This document shows, in pieces, positions 1 to 8,973 of a DNA stretch of 39,293 bases. The stretch covers positions 1-39,293 of the forward strand of contig CAWIOX010000015.1 of the NCBI GenBank assembly GCA_963837775.1. The letters are read 5' to 3'. The stretch comes from CAWIOX01 sp963837775 (lineage in GTDB: Bacteria; Pseudomonadota; Gammaproteobacteria; Burkholderiales; Burkholderiaceae_D). Under the pieces are notes generated by a model. The model was not told the DNA's origin. It saw nothing but the letters and a program-made list of their open reading frames with translations, and made no database searches. Numbering within the stretch: position 1 is the stretch's first letter; each line of letters begins with the position of its first letter. The translations under genes were made by a program, and so were the position numbers.

Positions 1-1430
1 TGGAACTGGTGCGCGACATTCAGCAATTTGGCTTCGCTGAAATAATTGCCGATGATTTGCAGGCCGACCGGACGCTGCGCGTTCTTCTCGCCCTGGCCGA
101 AGCCGCAAGGGATCGACATGCCGGGCAGGCCGGCCAGGCTGGTCGACAGCGTGAAGATGTCGGCCAGGTAATTCGCTACCGGATCGTCGGCCTTGGCGCC
201 GATATCCCAGGCCACGGTGGGCGACACCGGCCCCATGATCACGTCGCATTGCTGGAATGCCTGCTGGAAATCCTGCGCGATCAGGCGGCGGATTTTCTGC
301 GCCTGCAAATAATACGCATCGTAATAGCCGTGGCACAGCACATAGGTGCCGACCAGGATGCGGCGCTTGACCTCATCGCCGAAGCCTTCGGCACGCGTCT
401 TCTGATACATGTCCGACAGGTCCTTGTATTCCTTGGCGCGGTGGCCGTAACGCACGCCGTCGAAGCGCGACAGGTTGGAGGATGCCTCGGCCGGCGCAAT
501 CACGTAATACACCGGGATCGACAACTCCGTTTTCGGCAACGAGATATCGACCAGCGTGGCGCCGAGTTTCTGGTATTCGCCCAGCGCTGCACGCACCGCC
601 TGCTCAACGTCGGAGGCCAGGCCGGCGCCGAAATACTCGCGCGGCACGCCGATGCGCAGGCCGTGCAAAGGCAGGTTCAGGTCGCGCGTGAAATCCTCCT
701 TGTCGCCGCCTTTGCCGCACTCGAGGCTGGTCGAGTCGCGCGCATCGAAACCGGCCATCGCGCCAAGCAGCAGGCTGCAATCTTCGGCGGTCTGCGCCAT
801 CGGTCCGCCCTGGTCCAGCGACGAGGCGAACGCGATCATGCCGAAACGCGAGACCCGGCCATACGTCGGCTTGATGCCGGTGATGCCGCACAGCGCGGCC
901 GGCTGGCGGATCGAGCCGCCGGTATCGGTGCCGGTGGCAGCCGGCGTCAGGCGCGCGGCAATCGCGGCTGCCGAGCCGCCGGACGAACCGCCGGGAACCG
1001 CGGTCTTGTCCCACGGATTTTTGACCGGGCCGAAATAGGAGTTTTCATTCGAGCCGCCCATCGCGAATTCGTCGCAATTCAGTTTGCCGAGCGTCACCAT
1101 GCCGGCCGCATTGAACTGTTCGACCACTGCCGCGTCGAACGGGCTGGTGTAATTTTCCAGCATCCTGGAGCCGGCAGTCGAGCGCCAGCCGCGGGTGACG
1201 AAAATATCCTTGTGCGCGATCGGGATGCCGGTCAGTGGCGTGGTGTCGCCTTGCGCGATGCGCAGGTCGGCCGCAGCAGCCTGTTGCAGGGTCAGTGCCT
1301 CATCGACATGAAGGAAGGCATTGAGATCGCTGTGCCGCATCCGGGCCAGGTACAGCTGGGCCAGTTCGGTGGCGGAAATCTGTTTGGCGTGCAATGCCGC
1401 CGATAATTCTTTTAGGGTCTTTGTATGCAT
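1..1430 (-). CDS. gatA: Glutamyl-tRNA(Gln) amidotransferase subunit A, 3' end cut by window edge
   Basis: This is the amidase subunit of the GatCAB complex, which converts Glu-tRNA(Gln) (and often Asp-tRNA(Asn)) to the amidated form using ammonia released from glutamine. Reading leftward from ATG at 1430 gives about 476 residues with no stop before the edge; the family is usually about 485-500 aa, so only some 10-25 C-terminal residues are missing. The amidase-signature triad is visible: Lys about 74 (GIPIAHKDIF), Ser about 149 (PGGSSGGSAAA) and Ser about 173 (DTGGSIRQPAA). No good Shine-Dalgarno sits before the ATG. gatC lies 82 bp upstream on the same strand, the usual gatC-gatA order, and gatB would be expected beyond the left edge. 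Identification is secure. Confidence 0.97.
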   Translation of the reverse strand, partial: MHTKTLKELSAALHAKQISATELAQLYLARMRHSDLNAFLHVDEALTLQQAAAADLRIAQGDTTPLTGIPIAHKDIFVTRGWRSTAGSRMLENYTSPFDAAVVEQFNAAGMVTLGKLNCDEFAMGGSNENSYFGPVKNPWDKTAVPGGSSGGSAAAIAARLTPAATGTDTGGSIRQPAALCGITGIKPTYGRVSRFGMIAFASSLDQGGPMAQTAEDCSLLLGAMAGFDARDSTSLECGKGGDKEDFTRDLNLPLHGLRIGVPREYFGAGLASDVEQAVRAALGEYQKLGATLVDISLPKTELSIPVYYVIAPAEASSNLSRFDGVRYGHRAKEYKDLSDMYQKTRAEGFGDEVKRRILVGTYVLCHGYYDAYYLQAQKIRRLIAQDFQQAFQQCDVIMGPVSPTVAWDIGAKADDPVANYLADIFTLSTSLAGLPGMSIPCGFGQGEKNAQRPVGLQIIGNYFSEAKLLNVAHQF

Positions 1431-1512
1431 GGCTAATAGGTGCAAGGTGCGTTCGGTTTCTGGGTGCAATACCGGCGGCCTTAGCGGCGCGGCAACAGCG
1501 TTTTTACCGATC

Positions 1513-1815
1513 TCATTCGATCACGACAGGCACCAGATACAGACCGTCCTGCGTGGCCGGTGCGACTTGCTGGTAGTCGGCGCGGCGGTTCGGCTCGGTG
1601 ACCACGTCTTCCCGCAGGCGCAGGGACAAGTCCTGCAGATGGGCGGCAATCGGATGATTCAACGGTTCGATACCCGTGGTATCGACCGCGCTCATTTGTT
1701 CGACCAGCGCGAAAATTGCGTTCAACTGTTCCAGGGTATGGTCAGCTTGTTTGCCGGTAAGTTCGAGTTGCGCCAGATGGGCGATACGTTTGACGTCTGA
1801 AAGTGCAAGTGACAT
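1513..1815 (-). CDS. gatC: Glutamyl-tRNA(Gln) amidotransferase subunit C
   Basis: Small GatC subunit (100 aa), which wraps around GatA and GatB and stabilises the amidotransferase complex. The N-terminal stretch MSLALSDVKRIAHLAQLEL and the conserved middle (MSAVDTTGIEPLNHP, followed by LREDVV) are typical, and the length matches the family's 95-105 aa. The reading frame stays open upstream to 1878, adding 21 residues that do not look like GatC, so the ATG at 1815 is preferred. Its Shine-Dalgarno is weak. It precedes gatA by 82 bp on the same strand and diverges from mreB. The pairing with gatA makes the call firm. Confidence 0.95.
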   Translation of the reverse strand: MSLALSDVKRIAHLAQLELTGKQADHTLEQLNAIFALVEQMSAVDTTGIEPLNHPIAAHLQDLSLRLREDVVTEPNRRADYQQVAPATQDGLYLVPVVIE

Positions 1816-2070
1816 GGTTGGATGACGTGGCGCGAACCACGCGTGCAAATGTTTAAAAAAGTGCTTTAATGCCGACAAAACTTAGTCAAAATCTTACATT
1901 AAGCAACAATTATTGAAGGAAATGCCGGCTGAACCAGCTTAAATTATAAGGTAGAATGATGGGTTGATGCCTTGCTGGCGCAGATCTACCGTCGCTGCAG
2001 GCACATATCTCGACCTCTATCGACACCTCATAATGCTTAAGCGCACTATTGTTGCGCATCAGGACAATTC
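1816..2070. promoter_or_regulatory. Divergent gatC/mreB intergenic region with candidate mreB promoter
   Basis: This 255-bp AT-rich gap separates the divergent gatC and mreB starts, so it should carry promoters for both translation and cell-shape operons. For mreB the best -10 is TAGAAT at 1952-1957, within the locally AT-rich run around 1940-1957, with only a weak -35 (CTGAAC at 1929-1934). On the minus strand TTGACT at about 1881-1886 could be a gatC -35, but no good -10 stands at ideal spacing. No clear operator or hairpin was found. Positions are by eye only. Confidence 0.35.
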
Positions 2071-3114
2071 ATGTTTGGATTTTTACGTAGTTATTTTTCG
2101 AATGATCTGGCAATCGATCTGGGTACGGCCAACACGCTGATCTATGTGCGCGGCCAGAGTATCGTACTGGATGAGCCGTCGGTCGTTGCGATCCGCCAGG
2201 AAGGCGGACCGAACGGCAAGAAAACCATCATGGCCGTCGGCAAGGAAGCCAAACAGATGCTGGGCAAGGTTCCCGGCAACATCGAAGCGATCCGTCCGAT
2301 GAAAGACGGCGTGATCGCCGACTTCACCGTCACCGAGCAAATGCTCAAGCAATTCATCCGCATGGTGCATGACACCAAGTTCTTCAAGCCATCGCCGCGC
2401 ATCATCATTTGCGTGCCCTGCGGTTCGACCCAGGTCGAGCGCCGCGCGATCCGCGAATCGGCGCTGGGCGCCGGTGCTTCCCAGGTATTCCTGATCGAAG
2501 AGCCGATGGCTGCTGCGATCGGCGCCGGCCTGCCGGTGTCGGACGCGACCGGTTCGATGGTGGTCGATATCGGCGGCGGCACCACCGAAGTCGGCATCAT
2601 CTCGCTCGGCGGCATGGTCTACAAGGGCTCGATCCGGGTCGGCGGCGACAAGTTCGATGAAGCGATCGTCAACTACATCCGGCGCAACTACGGGATGCTG
2701 ATCGGCGAGCAGACCGCCGAGGCGATCAAGAAGACCATCGGCTCGGCTTTCCCCGGCTCGGAAGTCAAGGAAATGGAAGTCAAGGGCCGCAACCTGTCGG
2801 AAGGCATCCCGCGCTCGTTCACCATTTCCAGCAATGAAATCCTGGAAGCACTGACTGATCCGCTCAACAACATCGTGTCCGCGGTCAAAAATGCGCTGGA
2901 GCAAACACCGCCGGAACTGGGCGCCGATATTGCCGAAAAAGGCATGATGCTGACCGGTGGCGGCGCGCTGTTGCGCGACCTTGACCGTCTGCTGATGGAA
3001 GAAACCGGCCTGCCGGTCCTCGTCGCCGAAGATCCGCTGACCTGCGTGGTGCGTGGTTCCGGCATGGCGCTGGAGCGTATGGATAAGCTCGGTTCAATTT
3101 TCTCTTACGAGTAA
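2071..3114 (+). CDS. mreB: Rod-shape-determining protein MreB (bacterial actin)
   Basis: Actin-like ATPase (347 aa, the usual length) that forms membrane-attached filaments and directs the elongasome. Actin-fold nucleotide motifs are present: phosphate-1 DLGTANTLIY near residue 16, phosphate-2 DIGGGTTEVGIISLGG near residue 167, and the adenosine motif TGGGALLRDLDRL near residue 295. The N-terminal MFGFLRSYFSNDLAIDLG matches proteobacterial MreB. It is the first gene of mreB-mreC-mreD-mrdA-rodA-rlpA. An 84-bp gap with a hairpin follows before mreC, which may set a step-down in expression, since MreB is normally more abundant than MreC and MreD. That regulatory idea is inference. Confidence 0.99.
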   Translation: MFGFLRSYFSNDLAIDLGTANTLIYVRGQSIVLDEPSVVAIRQEGGPNGKKTIMAVGKEAKQMLGKVPGNIEAIRPMKDGVIADFTVTEQMLKQFIRMVHDTKFFKPSPRIIICVPCGSTQVERRAIRESALGAGASQVFLIEEPMAAAIGAGLPVSDATGSMVVDIGGGTTEVGIISLGGMVYKGSIRVGGDKFDEAIVNYIRRNYGMLIGEQTAEAIKKTIGSAFPGSEVKEMEVKGRNLSEGIPRSFTISSNEILEALTDPLNNIVSAVKNALEQTPPELGADIAEKGMMLTGGGALLRDLDRLLMEETGLPVLVAEDPLTCVVRGSGMALERMDKLGSIFSYE

Positions 3115-3132
3115 TCACTATTTCGCACAGCA

Positions 3133-3181
3133 AGCCTGCTGCAGAAAATTGCCATACCGCATGGTTATTTCGTAGCAGGCT
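3133..3181 (+). repeat. Inverted repeat between mreB and mreC
   Basis: An 8-bp perfect inverted repeat (AGCCTGCT at 3133-3140, AGCAGGCT at 3174-3181) encloses a 33-nt loop that contains a short CCAT/ATGG hairpin. It fills most of the gap between the mreB stop and the mreC start. It has no T-tract, so it is not a standard terminator. It could be a processing or attenuation structure that uncouples mreB from mreCD expression; this is a guess from position. Confidence 0.4.
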
Positions 3182-3198
3182 GGTTTGCAAGGCGTCTC

Positions 3199-4158
3199 AT
3201 GGAATACAGTCCACCGCCACTTTTCAAGCAAGGCGCATCGGCTCGCGTCAAAGTGGTGTTTTTCGCATTGATCGCAATCGTATTGCTGGTCGTTGATGCG
3301 CGCATGCGTTCGCTCGGCCTGATCCGCCAGGTAGTTGGCGCAGCACTGTACCCGGCGCAAATGGTCGCGCTGCTGCCGCGCGATGCGGCCTACCGGGTCG
3401 GCGATTATTTTTCATCGGTGTCCGTGCTGCAAAAGGAAGTCCGCGACCTGAAGCTGCAGCAAGTGACGAATGCCCAACTGCTGCAGCAATCGCAGCAATT
3501 GATGGCGGAGAATACCCAGCTGCGCAAACTGTCCGGCATGCGCGAGCGTCTGCCGGTGAAGTCTCTGATCAGTGAAGTTCTGTACGACGCACGCGATCAC
3601 TTCACGCGCAAAATCGTGCTCGACCACGGCAGCGCACATGGCGTTGCGCCGGGACAACCGGTGATCGACGACGTCGGCATTGTCGGGCAAATCACGCGCG
3701 TGTTTCCGTTCACATCCGAAGTGACGCTGCTGACCGACAAGGATCAGGCGATTCCGGTCCAGGTGCTGCGCAACGGCTTGCGTAGCGTCGCTTACGGTCG
3801 CGGCCAGTCAGGCATCCTCGATTTGCGTTTCATGGCGGCCAATGCCGATATCCAGAAGGGGGACCTGCTTGTCACCTCCGGTATCGACGGCATTTATCCG
3901 GCCGGACTCTCGGTGGCTAAAGTCGTCCTGGTTGAAAACAAATCGACTGATGCCTTTGATCATGTCGTATGCCAGCCCCTGGCCGGCATAGACAACCACA
4001 AGCAGTTGCTGATCCTGCTGACCGACGCCAGTTTGCAGCCGGCACCGCCGGCAGTCGAAGAGCGCAAGACGAAAAAGGATAAGTCGGGCAAAAAACGCGC
4101 CGACGAGGCAGGCGCCAGCGCAAAAAATGCACCGCCACAAGCAAAGGTTGCACCATGA
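3199..4158 (+). CDS. mreC: Rod-shape-determining protein MreC
   Basis: Bitopic inner-membrane protein (319 aa) of the elongasome that links MreB to PBP2/RodA. A short cytoplasmic N-terminus is followed by one membrane segment (VVFFALIAIVLLVVDA, about residues 19-34), a coiled coil at about 70-110 (VLQKEVRDLKLQQ, QLLQQSQQLMAENTQLRKL), and the two beta-rich periplasmic domains (IVLDHGSAHGVAPGQPV, VTLLTDKDQAIPVQV, LVTSGIDGIYPAGLSVA). The last 40 residues form a lysine/alanine-rich tail of low complexity, as often seen in betaproteobacterial MreC. Its stop overlaps the mreD start by 4 nt (ATGA), implying translational coupling. Confidence 0.98.
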   Translation: MEYSPPPLFKQGASARVKVVFFALIAIVLLVVDARMRSLGLIRQVVGAALYPAQMVALLPRDAAYRVGDYFSSVSVLQKEVRDLKLQQVTNAQLLQQSQQLMAENTQLRKLSGMRERLPVKSLISEVLYDARDHFTRKIVLDHGSAHGVAPGQPVIDDVGIVGQITRVFPFTSEVTLLTDKDQAIPVQVLRNGLRSVAYGRGQSGILDLRFMAANADIQKGDLLVTSGIDGIYPAGLSVAKVVLVENKSTDAFDHVVCQPLAGIDNHKQLLILLTDASLQPAPPAVEERKTKKDKSGKKRADEAGASAKNAPPQAKVAP

Positions 4159-4667
4159 ACCGGCCCCATTACATCCTGCTGCCGGCCAGTGCCGGATTTA
4201 TCGCTTTTAGCCTGTTCATTGCATTCGTGCTCAATTTGCAGCCTTGGGGCACATGGGTAGGCGTGCCTGATTTTGTCGCGCTGGTGCTGGTTTTCTGGAG
4301 CATCCACCAGCCACGCAAGGTCGGCATTGGCGTGGCGTTCCTGATGGGCTTGCTGATGGATGTGCATGATGCTGCGCTGTTGGGCGAAAATGCACTGGCC
4401 TACACCCTGCTGTCCTATTTTGCGATCATGATGCACCGCCGGGTATTGTGGTTTCAGGTGCCGACGCAGGCGCTGCATATCCTGCCGCTGTTCCTGATGA
4501 CGCAAATCGTGCAACTCCTGGTCCGGCTCAGTGTGCACGGCAAATTCCCCGGCTGGATTTATTTTATTGAAAGCTTCGTTTCAGTGGCCTTGTGGCCGGT
4601 GGTGACCTGGCTATTGCTGGCGCCGCAACGGCGGGCTGTCGACCGGGATGATACGCGTCCAATTTAA
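4155..4667 (+). CDS. mreD: Rod-shape-determining protein MreD
   Basis: Small polytopic membrane protein (170 aa) of the elongation complex, which acts with MreC. The sequence is almost entirely hydrophobic, with about five to six predicted membrane segments (for example AGFIAFSLFIAFVLNLQ, FVALVLVFWSI, VGIGVAFLMGLLMDV and a C-terminal VALWPVVTWLLLAP). The conserved MGLLMDVHDAALLGENALAY region is typical of proteobacterial MreD. Its ATG overlaps the mreC stop by 4 nt, and mrdA follows 77 bp downstream. The call rests on hydrophobicity, that motif and position. Confidence 0.96.
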   Translation: MNRPHYILLPASAGFIAFSLFIAFVLNLQPWGTWVGVPDFVALVLVFWSIHQPRKVGIGVAFLMGLLMDVHDAALLGENALAYTLLSYFAIMMHRRVLWFQVPTQALHILPLFLMTQIVQLLVRLSVHGKFPGWIYFIESFVSVALWPVVTWLLLAPQRRAVDRDDTRPI

Positions 4668-4744
4668 GTCCGAAGACGTCAATATGCGCCACGCCGGTGG
4701 CACATATTGCCTCGTGCCCTGCCCCCTATCCTCCCCAAAATAGA

Positions 4745-6685
4745 ATGACTGAATTCAAGAACACGGAACGCGAACTGCATTTTTTCCGGCTGCGCTTATC
4801 AGTGGCGGGCGTCTTCGTATTCATCTGTTTTGCACTGCTGTTTGCGCGCTTTGTCTGGCTGCAGGTGATCCGGCATGAGCACTACGTTGCGCAAGCCGAG
4901 GACAACCGGATTTCGGTGGTGCCGGTGGTGCCGAACCGGGGCCTGATTCTGGACCGCAATGGCGTGGTGCTGGCGCGCAATTATTCCGCTTACACGCTGG
5001 AAGTCACGCCGTCCAAGCTCGACACCGATCTGGAGTCGGTGATCGATGCACTCGCGCAACTGGTCGACATCCAGCCCAGGGACCGCAAACGCTTCAAGCG
5101 CTTGCTGGATGAGTCGAAAAATTTTGAGAGCCTGCCGATCCGCACCCGCCTGACCGACGAGGAAGTGGCCCGTTTCACGGTGCAGCGTTACCGCTTTCCC
5201 GGCGTGGAAATCCAGGCCCGCCTGTTCCGCCAGTATCCGCTGGGCGACGCTGCTGCCCACGTGATCGGCTATATCGGCCGCATCAGCCAGCGCGATGCGG
5301 CCAATATCGACGAGATGGAAGATGCGGCGAACTATAACGGCACCAATTACATCGGCAAGGACGGCCTGGAAAAAAGTTATGAAAAGGCGCTGCATGGCGT
5401 GACCGGCTTCGAAGAGGTCGAGGTCTCGGCCAGCGGCCGCGCGGTGCGCACCTTGTCCCGCACCGCGGCCAGTCCGGGCGACAACCTGATCCTGTCGATC
5501 GATATCGAGTTGCAGAAAATCATCGAAGAAGCCTTCGGCGATCGGCGCGGCGCGCTGGTGGCGATCGAACCTGCCAGCGGCGACGTGCTGGCCTATGTAT
5601 CGCGGCCGGGCTTCGATCCCAACCTGTTTGTCGAAGGCATCGACCAGCAAAGCTGGGATGAGCTGAACACCTCGCTCGACCGGCCATTGCTGAACCGCCC
5701 GCTGACCGGCACCTATCCGCCGGGTTCGACTTACAAACCCTTCATGGCGCTGGCCGCGCTGGAACTGGGCAAACGCACGCCGGAAACCTCGATTGCCGAT
5801 CCCGGCTTTTTCATCCTGGGCAACCATCAGTTTCGCGATGACAAGGAAGGCGGGCACGGCCGGGTCGACATGTACAGATCGATCGTGCAGTCGTGCGATA
5901 CCTATTACTACATGCTGGCCAATGACATGGGAGTGGACGCGATTCACGACTTCATGAAACCGTTCGGTTTCGGCCAGCTGACCGGCATCGATCTGGAGCA
6001 CGAACGGGCCGGCCTGCTGCCGTCGACTGCATGGAAACGCACTTCGTACAAAAAGGCAGCGCAGCAAAAATGGTATGCAGGCGAAACTATTTCGCTCGGC
6101 ATCGGTCAAGGCTATAACGCGTTTACGCCATTGCAACTGGCCCATGCGACCGCGATCCTGGCCAACAATGGCATCGTGATGAAGCCGCATCTGGTGAAGG
6201 TGATGGAAAATGCGCAAACCCACGCCCGCACCCTGACCGTGCCGAAAGAAAGCTACCGCATCAAATTAAAGCAGGAAAACATCGACGTCATCAAGCGCGC
6301 GATGGTCGGTGTCACGAAAGAAGGCACGTCATCCCGCATCTTTGGCCACACCGAGTACGAATCGGCCGGAAAAACCGGCACTGCGCAAGTGGTCGGCATC
6401 GGCAAGAATGAAAAGTACGATGCCAAAAAGGTGGCCGAAAGGATGCGCGATCACTCGCTGTATACCGCGTTTGCGCCGGCCGACAAGCCGCGCATCGCGC
6501 TGGCGATCATTGTCGAAAACGGCGGCTTCGGCGCCGAAGCCGCAGCGCCCATCGTCAAAAAAGCATTGGACTATTATCTGCTGGGAAAACGGCCGCAGGA
6601 CAAGGCGCAGGATAAATTGGCGGCGCAGAAAAATGGCGAGGCCGAGCTGCCGGCTGCCGGCGGCACCCCGGCTGGCCGGGACTGA
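4745..6685 (+). CDS. mrdA: Penicillin-binding protein 2, elongasome transpeptidase
   Basis: Class B PBP (646 aa from ATG 4745) that cross-links peptidoglycan during side-wall elongation and works with RodA. It has a cytoplasmic stub, one membrane anchor (LSVAGVFVFICFALLFARFVWLQ, about residues 19-41), the pedestal/dimerisation domain, and a transpeptidase domain with the catalytic SxxK (PGSTYKPF, Ser about 328), the SxD motif (QSCDTYYYM) and KTG (AGKTGTAQVV). The frame is open upstream to a GTG at 4697, but MTEFKNTERELHFFRLRL is the family-typical N-terminus, so the ATG is preferred. The C-terminal tail is Ala/Lys-rich and variable. rodA follows after 98 bp. Confidence 0.98.
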   Translation: MTEFKNTERELHFFRLRLSVAGVFVFICFALLFARFVWLQVIRHEHYVAQAEDNRISVVPVVPNRGLILDRNGVVLARNYSAYTLEVTPSKLDTDLESVIDALAQLVDIQPRDRKRFKRLLDESKNFESLPIRTRLTDEEVARFTVQRYRFPGVEIQARLFRQYPLGDAAAHVIGYIGRISQRDAANIDEMEDAANYNGTNYIGKDGLEKSYEKALHGVTGFEEVEVSASGRAVRTLSRTAASPGDNLILSIDIELQKIIEEAFGDRRGALVAIEPASGDVLAYVSRPGFDPNLFVEGIDQQSWDELNTSLDRPLLNRPLTGTYPPGSTYKPFMALAALELGKRTPETSIADPGFFILGNHQFRDDKEGGHGRVDMYRSIVQSCDTYYYMLANDMGVDAIHDFMKPFGFGQLTGIDLEHERAGLLPSTAWKRTSYKKAAQQKWYAGETISLGIGQGYNAFTPLQLAHATAILANNGIVMKPHLVKVMENAQTHARTLTVPKESYRIKLKQENIDVIKRAMVGVTKEGTSSRIFGHTEYESAGKTGTAQVVGIGKNEKYDAKKVAERMRDHSLYTAFAPADKPRIALAIIVENGGFGAEAAAPIVKKALDYYLLGKRPQDKAQDKLAAQKNGEAELPAAGGTPAGRD

Positions 6686-6783
6686 GCTTTGCACAGCATG
6701 ATCGAAGCGGCGACCGGATCGGCTGAATATCGCCCTGTTTTTAACCTTACAAAGAAAGCAAGCGGCCCAGCGCCGTTTCCAGC

Positions 6784-7890
6784 ATGATGAATAAACGCTC
6801 TCCGTGGCAACTGATCAAGCCCCGCCTGACGGTATTCGACGGGCCGCTGGCGCTGATCATCTTCCTGATCCTGTCGACTGGCATCGTCACGCTGTACTCG
6901 GCCGGCATCGATTTTCCGGGCCGGGTCGAAGACCAGTTGCGCAACATCCTGATCTCCTTCATCGTGATGTGGATCGCCGCCAACGTCTCGCCGCAGACCC
7001 TGATGCGGTTCGCGGTGCCGATCTACAGCGCCGGGGTTGCGCTGCTGATTGCGGTGGCGCTGTTCGGCATGGTCAAGAAAGGCGCACGCCGCTGGCTCAA
7101 TATCGGCATGGTGATCCAGCCGTCCGAAATCATGAAAATCGCGATGCCGCTGATGCTGGCCTGGTTTTTCCAGAAGCGCGAAGGGATGCTCGGCTGGCGC
7201 GAATTCCTGGTGGCAGGCCTGTTGCTGGTAGTGCCGGTCGGCCTGATCATGAAGCAGCCTGATCTGGGTACTGCGCTGCTGGTGCTGGCCGCCGGTTTTT
7301 ATGTGATTTTCCTGGCCGGGCTGTCATGGAAAGTGCTGCTGGGCCTGTTTGCCGCGGTGGCCGCCAGCCTGCCCGTGGTCTGGACCATGCTGCACGATTA
7401 CCAGCGCTCGCGCGTGATGATGCTGATCGACCCCACGCTCGATCCGCTGGGCAAGGGCTTCCATATCATCCAGTCGACCATTGCGGTCGGCTCCGGCGGC
7501 GTCACCGGCAAAGGCTGGCTGCATGGCACGCAAGCGCATCTGGAGTTCATCCCGGAGCGCACCACCGATTTCATCTTCGCGGTCTTTTCGGAAGAATTCG
7601 GCCTGGTCGGCAATCTGGTGCTGCTGAGTTTGTATACCTTGCTGATCATCCGCGGCCTGATGATCGCCGCCAATGCGCCGACCTTCTTCGCGCGCCTGCT
7701 GGCAGGCGCGATCACGCTGATCTTCTTCACCTATGCGTTTGTGAACATGGGCATGGTCAGTGGTATCCTGCCGGTGGTCGGCGTGCCGCTGCCGTTCATG
7801 AGCTACGGCGGCACTGCACTGGTGACGCTGGGCCTGGGCGCCGGCATCCTGATGAGCATCCAGCGCCACCGCAAGCTGGTCCAAACCTAA
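6784..7890 (+). CDS. rodA: Peptidoglycan glycosyltransferase RodA (SEDS family)
   Basis: SEDS-family glycosyltransferase (368 aa) that polymerises lipid II into glycan strands in partnership with PBP2. About ten membrane segments are visible. The hallmark extracellular loop HLEFIPERTTDFIFAVFSEEFGLVG carries the conserved Asp needed for activity, and the C-terminal signature GVPLPFMSYGGTALVTLGLGAGILMSI is present. Two adjacent ATGs (6784, 6787) could both serve; neither has a strong Shine-Dalgarno. The gene also goes by mrdB. The next gene, rlpA, begins 20 bp downstream, consistent with one elongasome operon. Confidence 0.98.
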   Translation: MMNKRSPWQLIKPRLTVFDGPLALIIFLILSTGIVTLYSAGIDFPGRVEDQLRNILISFIVMWIAANVSPQTLMRFAVPIYSAGVALLIAVALFGMVKKGARRWLNIGMVIQPSEIMKIAMPLMLAWFFQKREGMLGWREFLVAGLLLVVPVGLIMKQPDLGTALLVLAAGFYVIFLAGLSWKVLLGLFAAVAASLPVVWTMLHDYQRSRVMMLIDPTLDPLGKGFHIIQSTIAVGSGGVTGKGWLHGTQAHLEFIPERTTDFIFAVFSEEFGLVGNLVLLSLYTLLIIRGLMIAANAPTFFARLLAGAITLIFFTYAFVNMGMVSGILPVVGVPLPFMSYGGTALVTLGLGAGILMSIQRHRKLVQT

Positions 7891-7910
7891 GAAACCCCAA
7901 GGAACTGCCT

Positions 7911-8964
7911 GTGCGAATTCACTCCCGACGCCGCCTCCCCTTATTTTTTTCCGCGCTGCTGGCCAGCCTGATGTTGTGGGGCTGCGGCAGCATGCCGAGC
8001 AAAACCGCAACGCCTGCCGCGCGCCGCAGCGACGCCTGACAGCGCCAAGCCGCGCGCCAAGACAGCCGCCCCCAAACTGCCGGCCGCCGGCTCCGGTCGC
8101 GGCGGCTATTACAAGGATGACGGTCCGGGCGAGAATCCGCCCGACGATTTGCATTTGATCCCCGATGCCGAGCCGCAGGTGGAACCCTATTCGAAATGGG
8201 GCAACCGGCCGTATGTGGTGTTCGGCCAGACCTACACGCCGAAAACCGATGTCCAGCCATTCAAGCAGCGCGGCATCGGCAGCTGGTACGGCAAGAAATT
8301 CCACGGCCAGAAGACCTCGTCCGGCGAACTGTACGACATGTACAAGATGACGGCCGCCCATCCGACGCTGCCGATTCCGTCCTATGCGCGGGTCACCAAT
8401 CTGGTCAATAACAAGCAGGTGATCGTGCGCGTCAATGATCGCGGCCCGTTCCATTCCAGCCGCATCATCGATCTGTCCTACACCGCAGCGCTGAAACTGG
8501 GTTATCTCGGCAAGGGCAGCGGCGAACTGGAAGTCGAGCGCCTGTTGCCGATCCATATTGCACAAATACAGAAAGACAAGCAGGACAATGCCGGCCGGCC
8601 CGCCGCGCCGGCCGCCGAGCAGGCCGGGCCGGGTTCGGGCGAGGTTGCCGCAGCGGCATTGCCGGAACCGCAAGCGCGGCTCAGCCCGGTGAAGTACGAG
8701 ACGGCGGCCAGCGGCTTTTACCTGCAGCTGGGCGCTTACGGCCAGGCCTATAACGCGCAAGCCCTGCGCAGCCGGCTGCTGCAGGGCGGCGCCGACAAGC
8801 TGCAACCGCTGGAAGTGATGCAGTCGGGTGCGCTGTACCGGCTGTACTGCGGCCCCTACGCCAGCCAGAGCGCGGCACTGGAAGCCGCGCAGCAGATCCA
8901 GTCGTACGGCGCCGCCAAGCCGCTGATCGTGCAGCGTAAGCCGGCAGTTGAGCTTGGCCGTTAA
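7911..8964 (+). pseudogene. rlpA: Septal-ring lytic transglycosylase RlpA lipoprotein, apparent +1 frame break
   Basis: RlpA is an outer-membrane lipoprotein that cleaves naked glycan strands. A GTG at 7911, preceded by AAGGA at 7899-7903, opens a lipoprotein signal (RRRLPLFFSALLASLMLWGCGS, lipobox LWGC), but that frame stops at 8037-8039. The rest of the protein is in the next frame, open from 7972: GGYYKDDGPGENPPDDLHLIPDAEP, the double-psi beta-barrel (GIGSWYGKKFHG, VIVRVNDRGPFHSSRIIDLS) and a C-terminal SPOR domain (GFYLQLGAYGQAYNAQAL, YRLYCGPYAS). Removing one base between about 7986 and 8036 joins them into a normal 350-aa RlpA. The stop TGA at 7969 in the downstream frame rules out a break before the lipobox. 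Either an assembly indel or a recent mutation. Confidence 0.88.
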
Positions 8965-8973
8965 GTTTGGCCG

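Noticed and set aside
4697..4744. GTG start giving PBP2 a 16-residue N-terminal extension
   Set aside because: The extension has no family similarity and MTEFKNTERELHFF at 4745 is the usual PBP2 N-terminus.
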